Positions 19,583-27,281 of a DNA stretch of 64,000 bases are shown one piece after another. The DNA comes from Metabacillus niabensis (GTDB taxonomy: Bacteria > Bacillota > Bacilli > Bacillales > Bacillaceae). The notes beneath the pieces were generated by a model. That model was given only the letters and a program-made list of their open reading frames with translations, ran no database searches and was not told where the DNA came from. Position 1 is the stretch's first letter. Each line of letters begins with the position of its first letter. A program made the position numbers and the translations under genes. Where the stretch lies: assembly GCF_020524345.1 (NCBI RefSeq), contig NZ_JAIVLH010000004.1:1-64000 (forward strand). The letters are read 5' to 3'.

Positions 19583-20032
19583 TTAATCAACGACAAGATA
19601 AGCAATCATTGGAGGAACCTCATTATGACCAACGTGTGTGTGTGTGTCGCAAATTAGACGATAAGTTCCTTCTTTCGTAAAGTTAAGAGGAATCACCGTT
19701 TCTTCACCCTTTTTAACTGTGCCTTTTATATCTGTTCCTTCAATATAAAAAGGATGCTCCTCTCCATTTACACCAAAAATCTTTAAGGTAACATCTTTAC
19801 CTTTTGGAATCATAACGGTACCCGGATCCCAACGATAAGCCTCCAGTTTTTTACCTTCAGCTGTTGTTGTAGAAAATTCACCAGTGACCATATTAATTGT
19901 AATTTCTTCGTTAGATGCTTGGGTACTTTGGGACGTTGGAACTGTTTTGCTTGTTAAAAAATATAAACTTCCCATTAAGATTGCGGCTACAACAAAAAAT
20001 ATCCATTTCTTCCGTATAAAAACAAACCTCAT
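19583..20032 (-). CDS. Membrane-anchored cupredoxin-like copper protein
   Basis: A 149-residue protein with an N-terminal membrane anchor (WIFFVVAAILMGSLYFL, about 11-27) and an extracytoplasmic cupredoxin fold. The candidate copper ligands are His in GEEHPFYIEG and the C-terminal cluster CDTHTHVGHNEVPPM, containing Cys, three His and Met. One Cys only argues against a CuA site and for a mononuclear type-1-like or related centre. Likely roles are electron transfer or copper handling at the membrane. The gene stands alone between nrnB and the YflT-like gene, on the opposite strand to nrnB. Confidence 0.78.
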   Translation of the reverse strand: MRFVFIRKKWIFFVVAAILMGSLYFLTSKTVPTSQSTQASNEEITINMVTGEFSTTTAEGKKLEAYRWDPGTVMIPKGKDVTLKIFGVNGEEHPFYIEGTDIKGTVKKGEETVIPLNFTKEGTYRLICDTHTHVGHNEVPPMIAYLVVD

Positions 20033-20107
20033 ATTTACCCTCCTAATAGCATGTCTACCTTATTTATATGAGAGGGTAGGATGAAACTTGTCTAATTTTT
20101 CATAATT

Positions 20108-20136
20108 AAAAAAGGATGTGCCTCATCGGCCATCCT
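20108..20136 (-). terminator. Terminator of the YflT-like gene
   Basis: On the minus strand AGGATG (20131-20136) pairs with CATCCT (20113-20118), with inner GCC/GGC, and six T follow. Confidence 0.7.
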
Positions 20137-20147
20137 CGCAATTTATC

Positions 20148-20492
20148 TTATACAAGTTGGTATTGCTCGGGATTCTTTATAATTAAAAGGGCTTTCCCTT
20201 GATCAAGTTTTTCCTCATACATTTCGGCTTCAGCTGTTGAAAAACCTAATTCATGAAGTTTGTTTCGTATTTCATCACCTTTTTTAACGAATAGATTTTC
20301 TAATGTTTTTGTCAAGCCGGTTTCTTCTACACCAATTAAATTCGTATCTGCTTTATCTGAGATTCTTTCAGTCCGATCATCGTCATGTGTTAAAACATAG
20401 AGATCAGTAGCTTGTACACCTTTACTTTTTAACATATTCACAGCTTGCTCTAAATTTTCTTCATTTTGAAATTCTTCTATATAAGGTTTCAT
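20148..20492 (-). CDS. YflT-domain general stress protein
   Basis: A 114-residue hydrophilic protein of the heat-induced stress protein YflT family. Its N-terminal half (YIEEFQNEENLEQAVNML, then ATDLYVLTHDDDRTERI) shows the usual pattern; the C-terminal half is helical (KLHELGFSTAEAEMYEEKLD). The open frame reaches back to 20690, but ATG 20492 has AAGGAGGAAAT directly upstream and starts MKPYIEEF, so I use that. In B. subtilis YflT belongs to the SigB regulon. I see a GTTTAA upstream here but no convincing SigB -10 box. Biochemical function is unknown. Confidence 0.8.
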   Translation of the reverse strand: MKPYIEEFQNEENLEQAVNMLKSKGVQATDLYVLTHDDDRTERISDKADTNLIGVEETGLTKTLENLFVKKGDEIRNKLHELGFSTAEAEMYEEKLDQGKALLIIKNPEQYQLV

Positions 20493-20642
20493 AAGTTTAT
20501 TTCCTCCTTGAATTTTTAATTTTATAGTATTCAATATCACAAATTGGAGTTCATTAAACACGTATAGTGTGAAATAGTCTTTTTCTCCTATTAAAAAAAT
20601 TATCATTATTAGAAGAATTCTCTTCCTATTTTTTTTATTTTG

Positions 20643-20771
20643 TGGTATATTAATTGAGCGATGAGCTGAATTGTGTAAGTCGAATAACATGCCGGAAGGC
20701 TAAATGCACGATGTGGAGTGCAGTTTTTCGCCTCAATACGCAAGACGTCTATTTATAGACGTCTTTTTATT
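20643..20771 (+). ncRNA. Candidate small RNA or leader; decayed copy of the hairpin element
   Basis: This lies in the 367-base gap between the YflT-like gene and proC. An extended -10 (TGGTATATT, 20643-20651) is followed by GCC-ggaa-GGC (20691-20700), TGCAC/GTGCA (20705-20722), then a perfect terminator AAGACGTCTA/TAGACGTCTT (20742-20765) with T-rich tail. No plus-strand gene precedes this terminator. Part of it (GTGCAGTTTTT with neighbouring GATGTG) matches the element at 17909-18110. It is either a ~110-base transcript, a premature terminator in the proC leader, or repeat remains. No T-box sequence is visible. Confidence 0.4.
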
Positions 20772-20859
20772 TTTTAAATTTTTGGCAACTTGTAACTTTC
20801 AAATGATGATATTAGGCTAATAATATCAAGTGATATAAAAAGAAAGTGAGGCAGTTTTT

Positions 20860-21660
20860 TTGAAAAATTCTATTTTGTTTATTGGGGCAGGCAGAATGGC
20901 AGAAGCAATCATTGCAGGTTTAACGACAAGCAGCCGAGAAAAGATAAATTCAATTTATGTTTCGAATCATAAGAGTGTTGAAAGGCTGAAAGAATTGGCA
21001 ATAAGATATCAAATCCAACCAATTGAGACATTCAATGATATCATTGATAAAGTGGACCTGATCGTACTAGCGATTCCGCCTTCAGAACATGAAGCAGTTC
21101 TTAAAAAATTAAGCCCTTACATTACTTCGCAATTTATTGTAACGGTAGCAGCGGGAATAAGTCCCTCATTTATGGAGAAATTTCTTCCTGAGAGAACGGC
21201 TGTTGGTTGGATTATGCCCAATACTGCTGCTATGGTTGGACACTCTATTTCTTTATATACATATGGAACATTTGCAAGTGAAAAGAATCATGTTCAAATG
21301 GAGTTATTGGTCGACTCAATTGGAACATCACAATATTGCTCAGAAGAAGAGATTCACAATTTAACAGCAATTACGGGTAGTGCACCAGCTTTTTTTTACT
21401 TATTAGTTGAAGCTTTAATTGACCAAACAAAAAGTTACAATGTTTCAAAAGATACAGCGGAAAAATTGGTGAAAGAAATGGTAAATGGCTCTGTAGAGAT
21501 GTTAAAAGGAGAATACTCTCCAAAGGAATTGAGGGAGCAGGTAACAACACCTGGTGGAGCAACAGCAGAAGGAATAAACGTATTAAGAAACGGTAACTTT
21601 GTTGACTTACTTCAACAAGCTGTTATTGCAACTAATAAGAAGGCAAAAGGTGAGAACTAA
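20860..21660 (+). CDS. proC: Pyrroline-5-carboxylate reductase
   Basis: The 266-residue enzyme reduces pyrroline-5-carboxylate to proline with NAD(P)H. The N-terminal Rossmann motif is FIGAGRMAEAIIAGL. The family signatures VAAGIS, WIMPNTAAMVGHS and the C-terminal EQVTTPGGATAEGINVL are present. The start is TTG, preceded by GTGAGG. B. subtilis has several paralogues (proI, proG, proH); I cannot say by eye which is the orthologue. A candidate leader or terminator lies ~90 bases upstream. Proline here may serve biosynthesis or osmoprotection. Confidence 0.92.
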   Translation: MKNSILFIGAGRMAEAIIAGLTTSSREKINSIYVSNHKSVERLKELAIRYQIQPIETFNDIIDKVDLIVLAIPPSEHEAVLKKLSPYITSQFIVTVAAGISPSFMEKFLPERTAVGWIMPNTAAMVGHSISLYTYGTFASEKNHVQMELLVDSIGTSQYCSEEEIHNLTAITGSAPAFFYLLVEALIDQTKSYNVSKDTAEKLVKEMVNGSVEMLKGEYSPKELREQVTTPGGATAEGINVLRNGNFVDLLQQAVIATNKKAKGEN

Positions 21661-21692
21661 AAAGAAAAATCCCATGTAATGAACATGGGATT
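21661..21692. terminator. Bidirectional terminator, proC / ydjO-like
   Basis: AATCCCATGT (21668-21677) pairs with ACATGGGATT (21683-21692). On the minus strand it is followed by TTTTTCTTT, so it is best as terminator of the leftward gene. Confidence 0.65.
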
Positions 21693-21720
21693 CTGCTTTA
21701 AAATATTGTTGATAATGAAA

Positions 21721-21930
21721 TTATTCCTTTTTCTGGCTTACTGCTGAAAAGTTTTCCAATACAGGCAATGTACGCTCGTCTTCAACCATTGCGTGTCCAC
21801 ATAAAGGACAGTCTGGGTTTTCGTTCGATTTAAAATTATCACGCATCCACCCGTTACAATCATCTGAACCACAAGTCCATATTTTTAAGTTAACCTCTGG
21901 TGGCTTTTCGACTTGTTGTTGAAATCTCAT
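21721..21930 (-). CDS. ydjO: YdjO-like cold-inducible zinc-ribbon protein
   Basis: A 69-residue protein with two CxxC-like knuckles: CGSDDCNGWMRDNF and CPLCGHAM, which should bind one zinc. The central IWTCGSDDCNGWMRDNF and length match B. subtilis YdjO (69 residues), annotated as cold-inducible. The open frame extends further upstream, but ATG 21930 (MRFQQQVEK) has AAAGGATG before it. Its function beyond zinc binding is unknown. Confidence 0.8.
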   Translation of the reverse strand: MRFQQQVEKPPEVNLKIWTCGSDDCNGWMRDNFKSNENPDCPLCGHAMVEDERTLPVLENFSAVSQKKE

Positions 21931-22058
21931 ATCAACACATCCTTTAGTAAGGAGATTTAGTACTACATACATTATACACATTTTCTCTAACAATATGTAT
22001 AACTGTTAACTAATTCCTTTTATTTCGCTGGTGATTTTTAAAAAAATAAAATAAGATA

Positions 22059-22099
22059 TGTCTGACGAGCTCTACAAAAAATGATAAAGAAGTCAGACA
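22059..22099 (-). terminator. Hairpin downstream of sspH
   Basis: TGTCTGAC (22059-22066) pairs with GTCAGACA (22092-22099) across a long loop; on the minus strand the tail is T-rich but interrupted. Confidence 0.45.
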
Positions 22100-22108
22100 G
22101 ATAAGGCA

Positions 22109-22291
22109 TTAATCCATTTCTTTCAGTTCTGCAACACTTACTTGAGTTCTCTCTTCAAGTGGTCCTCTAAGATGACAAGTTACCATCTCCTGATCTTCAT
22201 GCAATTCGTCAATCCAGACAGAAGTGCCGTTATACATGACTTTTATATCTGCAGAAGATGATAAAATCTGCTTTACACGATTAATATCCAA
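22109..22291 (-). CDS. sspH: H-type small acid-soluble spore protein
   Basis: A 60-residue protein with the SspH pattern: DINRVKQILSSSADIKVMYNG, then SVWIDELHED and a C-terminal QVSVAELKEMD. SspH-family SASPs are minor spore-core proteins made in the forespore under SigG; their exact role is unclear. It starts at TTG after AGGAGGTAATTGAA. I did not find a convincing SigG promoter by eye. Confidence 0.85.
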   Translation of the reverse strand: MDINRVKQILSSSADIKVMYNGTSVWIDELHEDQEMVTCHLRGPLEERTQVSVAELKEMD

Positions 22292-22400
22292 TTCAATTAC
22301 CTCCTAAAAATAATCGTTTTATTTTTAACTGTATGATTCATTTTTATACACATAGAGGTAAATATAATCATTCCTTCCATAAATTAGTGAATTTGTGTAT

Positions 22401-23549
22401 TTACATCTCAGTATTTTTTAAAAAAGGGCTGAACTTTTTTACTGTAAAGGATCGCCAAATCCATTCGATCGGACCTTGGTGGAAATAAGACAGCCAATAT
22501 TTACTAACAATTAGTTGGAATAGAAAAAAAAGGATAGTTATTATAAACCCTTCACTCAAACTTATATTGTTATAAAGATCAAAAATACGAAAAAAGCTGA
22601 TTAGAAATATAGATTGAAAAAGGTAATTAGATAAAGACATCCTTCCAACATAACGGAGAGGATATAGAAATTTCTTAACAAATCGGTGATCAAAAAAGAT
22701 GTAAATACTTGTTAAATACAATATAGTCAACCCTATTCCACTTAAACTTGACAACAAATAAAAAGTGTCATGCAAAAAAATATGTGCCAATAAACTCAAG
22801 CTAAGAAAAGCAGGAGCAACAATTAAACTGATTTTCCACCATAATTTAACCCTAATTAAATTTGATGGGGTTCTTTCGTATATGCCTTCTTTCCCTATGT
22901 ATAACCCTAGTAAAAACCATGCAAGCACTGGAACAAAAATGAACGGAAATTGCAACAAAACAGGAATGACTTCAATATTTATCCTATATAAAACCCATTC
23001 AAAATAAGAACCTTGCTTATAAAATGAAAGATAGGTTGAAAGCATGTTGGAATACTCATTTTTTTCAATGAATGTAAAGGGTGATAATAAAGAATTCCAG
23101 CTAATAAATACATGATAGACCGCTAATAATGCGAATCCCCAATATAAAATCGATTTACTGGAAACTTGATAAAATAACAATAACAAGATGCTGGTTAAAG
23201 CGTAAACGTGAAGAATATCTCCATACCAAACAAAAATAAGGTGTATCAATCCAATTAAAAATAGGATCATCATTCTTCTGGTATATAAAATTACGTGAAA
23301 TCCCTTCCGTAAAAAAAGGTAAAAGCTTAAACCGAATAACAATGAAAAAATAGGATAAAACTTCATTTGGATAAATGTTTGATAAAAAATATGGATAATT
23401 TTATCAAACCCTTTTACATTTGGGTTGATCCTGTATATTGATTGAATAAATTCTGGAGAATAATAGCTTTTCATATTTATAAAAAGAATGCCCAAAAGAG
23501 CAAATCCCCGGATCACATCAATCAACACGATTCGATCTTTTGTTTTCAT
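22401..23549 (-). CDS. DUF418 multi-pass membrane protein
   Basis: A 382-residue membrane protein with the N-terminal signature RIVLIDVIRGFALLGILFIN of the DUF418/heparan-alpha-glucosaminide acyltransferase-like superfamily, and a C-terminal half with GRMSLSNYLFQS typical of DUF418 (YeiB/YxaH). About ten membrane segments are visible. The open frame extends to 23681, but ATG 23549 has a GAAAGGG site and starts MKTKDRIVLID, so I use it. The family may move acyl or other groups across the membrane; no substrate is known. It is divergent from the DUF421 gene. Confidence 0.83.
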   Translation of the reverse strand: MKTKDRIVLIDVIRGFALLGILFINMKSYYSPEFIQSIYRINPNVKGFDKIIHIFYQTFIQMKFYPIFSLLFGLSFYLFLRKGFHVILYTRRMMILFLIGLIHLIFVWYGDILHVYALTSILLLLFYQVSSKSILYWGFALLAVYHVFISWNSLLSPFTFIEKNEYSNMLSTYLSFYKQGSYFEWVLYRINIEVIPVLLQFPFIFVPVLAWFLLGLYIGKEGIYERTPSNLIRVKLWWKISLIVAPAFLSLSLLAHIFLHDTFYLLSSLSGIGLTILYLTSIYIFFDHRFVKKFLYPLRYVGRMSLSNYLFQSIFLISFFRIFDLYNNISLSEGFIITILFFLFQLIVSKYWLSYFHQGPIEWIWRSFTVKKFSPFLKNTEM

Positions 23550-23640
23550 ATTTTTCCCTTTCTTTCCTAATTTGGCATAAAAAATAAACTTCCACAGATG
23601 ATAATAATAATTCCCTTTGTATAGGAGGCCTCCAAAATAT

Positions 23641-24276
23641 ATGGATTTGAACTTGATATGGAAAAGTGTTGTGATTGTCATAGGTGGTACGATCCTGTTA
23701 AGAGTTGCAGGTCGAAAGTCTATTTCTCAAATGACTCTTTCACAAGTTGTCATTATGATAGGAATTGGATCTTTGCTTGTGCAGCCATTAGTCGGAAAAA
23801 ATGTTTGGTCTACATTAATTGTAGGATTTACTTTGGTTGTTACCTTAGTTATTGGTGAATATAGTCAGATAAAATCTGATAAGCTTGAAAAATTTATTTC
23901 GGGAAAATCTAAAGTGTTAATAGATAATGGTAAATTGCAAACTGATCAATTAAAAAAGTTGCGTTTATCTGTTGATTTGTTGGAAATGAAATTAAGACAA
24001 TCAAGTGTTACTAATATGAATGATGTAAAATATGCAACTTTGGAACCAAATGGGCAAGTTGGATTTGAATTAAAGGAACAAAAAAAACCTGCAACAAAAG
24101 AAGACATTACCTTCATCTTGGGAGAAATCCAACAACTAAAACAAATGATGGGAATCTATCCGCTTAGAACTACAACAAATACAGAACAAGAACATCCATC
24201 TAAATCGGCAACGACATTATTTACTGAGGTTGTGAAAAATAAAAATAATCCTCAACCACCTCGCGAATTACAGTAA
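23641..24276 (+). CDS. DUF421 (YetF-type) membrane protein
   Basis: A 211-residue protein with two to three N-terminal membrane helices, the family motif RVAGRKSISQMTLSQVV, then a cytoplasmic domain with VLIDNGKLQTDQLKKLRLSVDLLEMKLRQ. This is the DUF421/YetF layout common in spore formers. The ATG at 23641 follows TAGGAGG, which overlaps a GGAGGCCTCC palindrome; the eight extra codons upstream are unlikely to be used. The Pro/Thr-rich tail is family-variable. Function is unknown; some YetF members are linked to spore properties. Confidence 0.82.
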   Translation: MDLNLIWKSVVIVIGGTILLRVAGRKSISQMTLSQVVIMIGIGSLLVQPLVGKNVWSTLIVGFTLVVTLVIGEYSQIKSDKLEKFISGKSKVLIDNGKLQTDQLKKLRLSVDLLEMKLRQSSVTNMNDVKYATLEPNGQVGFELKEQKKPATKEDITFILGEIQQLKQMMGIYPLRTTTNTEQEHPSKSATTLFTEVVKNKNNPQPPRELQ

Positions 24277-24306
24277 TATCCATTGTACTGGCTATATTTT
24301 AACACG

Positions 24307-24341
24307 AAAAAACTACCAATCTGAAGAATTGGTAGTTTTTT
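24307..24341 (+). terminator. Terminator of the DUF421 gene
   Basis: AAAAAACTACCAAT (24307-24320) pairs with ATTGGTAGTTTTTT (24328-24341). The rest of the 312-base gap up to 24588 is AT-rich and should hold the promoter of the following operon. I could not identify clear -35/-10 boxes or an operator there. Confidence 0.85.
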
Positions 24342-24588
24342 GTTGTGATATCCAAATAATGTAAATATTGTAAAAGTTCAAATGACCAAAAAATAGGTAC
24401 TAATAGACTACTTAATCAATAAAATCCAAAAACACCATTTGTATACGCTTCCATATTGGTCGCTATCATCAAATATCTTCATTTCCATTTTCGTCTATCA
24501 CTTTACGATGACCGCCACATAAGTTGTATATGTACTCAGAAAAGAGTCAACTAGCAAATAGGATACGAACCAAAGGAGGTGGTAGGTT

Positions 24589-25155
24589 TTGTCGTATAGT
24601 AAAGGAGATTGGAAAAAAGAGTTTCAAGACGCAATCCAACTTCATCAACAAGCCATAGATGGTGATAAGCAAGCAGCGAAGAAAGCCTATGAAATATTAA
24701 AAAAAGTGAAATTAAAAACTGTTAATCATGCCCTTATTGATGCTTATTATGGTAGTTCATCCGCTCTAATTGCAAGAGACCATCCAGATTTAATAGAAAA
24801 AATGAATCTTGCAAAGAGAGGATTAAAAGCTCTTGATCAAGCAGTCAAAGCAGAGCCGAATAATTGTGAAATTAGGTTGTTAAGAGGTAATGTGGCATTT
24901 CGCCTTCCGGAAATGTATTTTAAAAGAACGAAAACAGCAATTGAGGATTTTCAATTCCTTATTAAGGAATATGAAGATAAAAGGAACAACATTTCAAAGG
25001 AGCAATACAGTGAGTTTCTATTAAATTTAGGTAGTGCCTATAAAACCTTAGGGGACAATCAAAATGCTGAAAATATATGGGGGAAACTCCTTAAGATGAA
25101 CAATAGTAAATATAAAAAAATAATTGAAAAAGCAAGGAAGAGCGGAGGTGAATAG
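24589..25155 (+). CDS. TPR-like repeat protein, single module
   Basis: A 188-residue all-helical, soluble protein made of one copy of a ~165-residue module. The module begins with a helix (FQDAIQLHQQAIDGDKQAAK), has YYGSSSALIARD, then the signature RLLRGNVAFRLPEMYFKRT, followed by AIEDFQFLIKEY, and ends with LLNLGSAYKTLGDNQNAENIW, a TPR-like helix pair. It starts at TTG after AAAGGAGGTGG and is the first gene of the putative biosynthetic operon, two bases before the next gene. I know no function; helical repeats suggest protein or peptide binding. Three more copies of the module are in the next gene. Confidence 0.75.
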   Translation: MSYSKGDWKKEFQDAIQLHQQAIDGDKQAAKKAYEILKKVKLKTVNHALIDAYYGSSSALIARDHPDLIEKMNLAKRGLKALDQAVKAEPNNCEIRLLRGNVAFRLPEMYFKRTKTAIEDFQFLIKEYEDKRNNISKEQYSEFLLNLGSAYKTLGDNQNAENIWGKLLKMNNSKYKKIIEKARKSGGE

Positions 25156-25157
25156 GA

Positions 25158-27281
25158 TTGCTTTATAATAAAAAAAATGCGGAACTACTAAGAAAACTAG
25201 CAAGGGGAAACGGTTTTTTGCCAAATTCTAATAAACAGTTTTTGAACAATTTACCTATCCCACATAGTATTTTGGAAATGTCTAATAAAACAACAGAAAG
25301 TATAATTAATCACTTGTTGGAAGCTAGAAAAACAGAAAAAAATCTTCCCTCAAAACAAAGTAAGGAGAAAAAAAATAAAGTAGAACAAAAACAAAATTTA
25401 AAAAACACTTATGATGATAGGGGGAAAAAGTCAACATATGTACCGAATCTTCCTAAGAATGAGAATATAAAAGGAAAAACAACCCCTCAAAACTATAATG
25501 AATTTTCAAAGAGAGAAAAAAAACCTGTAATAAAAAAAGCTGAAAGCAAACCAATAACCATTAAAAACGTTGCAGAAGTAGAATCAAATCTATCAAGAAA
25601 TCTCTCACCATTTGAAGAAGCAATAAAAAACCATGATGATGGAATAAAAGGAAATAAACTCTCTGTAAAAAAGGCATATACTGCCTTAAAAGATTTACAC
25701 GAGAAACACCCAAACGACCTTAAAATAAAATCCTACTTCGGAAGTGCAACAACGTTACTAGCAAGAGATGCAAGCAGTGTTACGGATAAAATGAAATTTG
25801 CATTAGAGGGTTTAAAGCAATTAGATCAAGTAGTGGAAAAGAATCTTGACTTTATTACTGCAAGAATTTTAAGAGGAAACGTATCCTATCGTTTACCGGA
25901 ATTATATTTTCAACGTACAGCGACAGCAATTGAGGATTTTCGGTATCTTATAAACGCTTATGATTCTAACAACTCAATTTTATCAGAGAGAGAGTATGTT
26001 GAGATTTTGAAAAACTTAGTTGGAGCTTTTACACGGCTTAATCAACATGAAAATGCTCAAAACTATCAAGAAAAATTAAAAGCATTCAAACAAACTGATA
26101 ACACTAAAACCAATACCGAAACTAAATCTCAAATGATGGGTAGTGTAAATGAGACAACTGGAGAAGGATTAACAGAGGAAGCAAAAAACATTTATCTAAA
26201 TGCTCTTAATGGTGGGCAAAAAGAAGTGAAAGAGGCACTATCATTTTTTGAAGTATTTGTGTTAACGAATACCGCGCCAGAAGTAGAAATGATCTATATT
26301 GATCTTCAATCAATGATAGGGAGGGATTCTATTAACACCTATGAAATGTTTGGCTCTGCTATAAAGTCTATGAAAGCTATGGATTCTCTCATAAATGAAC
26401 ACCCGACTTTAAGTGAACTTCGATTAATTCGAGCAAGACATAGTTTACGTTTACCGGAGATATTTTTTAGAAGAGCTGCTATTGCAGTTAGCGATATAGA
26501 AATGCTATTAAAAGATACAACCTTTATTGATGGAGCCGAGCTGGCAGTTCACCACCAGTTGCTATTTGATTTAGGATACGCTTATGAAAAGCTGGAGATG
26601 TTGGAAAATGCTCAGGAAATCTGGAATAAATTATTGAAAATGCAACCAAGTGAGGAACTGAAAAATAGAATACAAGAAAAAATAGATGTTCATTCATATA
26701 AAGAAATTGACATCCGTATCTTCTCGGTTTACTCCCAAGAGAAAATGTACAGCAAAGCAAAAGAAATTCATTTGGTGGGAGCGAAAGGGAGTCGAATAGC
26801 TGCAAAGCAAAGTTTGGAAGTGTGGGAACTAGCGAGAAAGAGATTTCCAACTTGTGAGATTGCGAACACCTATTATGCTGCCTCCGTAGCTTTAATGGGT
26901 AAATATGCTAGTGATCCCCAGGAAATGTTTGGAGAAACGATAAAGGCATTAAAGATGTTAAAAACATCTATTAAATCCAATAATCCTGAATTGAAGTATT
27001 TGCGTGGATGCATCTATAACAATTTACCTGAAGGTTTCTTCCATTCAAGTGACAAAGCAGTAAGGGACTTTAAAGCTGTTAAATTAGCATATGAACAAAA
27101 CAGTGAGAACCCCCCGATCACACAAGAACAATATGTAAAACTGCTTTATGATTTAGGTCATCTCTACAAAAAAACTAGTTTTGTAGATAAAGCGTTGAAA
27201 ACATGGAAAACTCTTATAAATGAAGCACCACAATCACATTATGCTCAGCAAGTAGCAAGCCAGGTAGGTGAAGAAATATGA
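25158..27281 (+). CDS. TPR-like repeat protein, three modules
   Basis: A 707-residue soluble protein. Residues ~1-155 are basic and low-complexity, including Lys/Asn-rich tracts. Three copies of the module seen in the previous protein follow at about 159-318, 344-512 and 534-705. Their signatures are ILRGNVSYRLPELYFQRT, LIRARHSLRLPEIFFRRA and YLRGCIYNNLPEGFFHSS. Each copy ends in a TPR-like helix pair (for example LFDLGYAYEKLEMLENAQEIW). It starts at TTG after GGAGGTG. Its stop overlaps the ATG of the ligase gene (ATGA), so translation is coupled. A scaffold or binding protein is a guess. Confidence 0.75.
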   Translation: MLYNKKNAELLRKLARGNGFLPNSNKQFLNNLPIPHSILEMSNKTTESIINHLLEARKTEKNLPSKQSKEKKNKVEQKQNLKNTYDDRGKKSTYVPNLPKNENIKGKTTPQNYNEFSKREKKPVIKKAESKPITIKNVAEVESNLSRNLSPFEEAIKNHDDGIKGNKLSVKKAYTALKDLHEKHPNDLKIKSYFGSATTLLARDASSVTDKMKFALEGLKQLDQVVEKNLDFITARILRGNVSYRLPELYFQRTATAIEDFRYLINAYDSNNSILSEREYVEILKNLVGAFTRLNQHENAQNYQEKLKAFKQTDNTKTNTETKSQMMGSVNETTGEGLTEEAKNIYLNALNGGQKEVKEALSFFEVFVLTNTAPEVEMIYIDLQSMIGRDSINTYEMFGSAIKSMKAMDSLINEHPTLSELRLIRARHSLRLPEIFFRRAAIAVSDIEMLLKDTTFIDGAELAVHHQLLFDLGYAYEKLEMLENAQEIWNKLLKMQPSEELKNRIQEKIDVHSYKEIDIRIFSVYSQEKMYSKAKEIHLVGAKGSRIAAKQSLEVWELARKRFPTCEIANTYYAASVALMGKYASDPQEMFGETIKALKMLKTSIKSNNPELKYLRGCIYNNLPEGFFHSSDKAVRDFKAVKLAYEQNSENPPITQEQYVKLLYDLGHLYKKTSFVDKALKTWKTLINEAPQSHYAQQVASQVGEEI

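Noticed and set aside
20492-20690. N-terminal extension of the YflT-like gene and a possible SigB promoter (GTTTAA)
   Set aside because: A strong ribosome binding site puts the start at 20492; the GTTTAA has no acceptable GGGTAT-like partner at 12-15 bases.
20643-20859. T-box riboswitch for proline before proC
   Set aside because: No AGGGTGGNACCGCG-like antiterminator sequence and the leader is too short.
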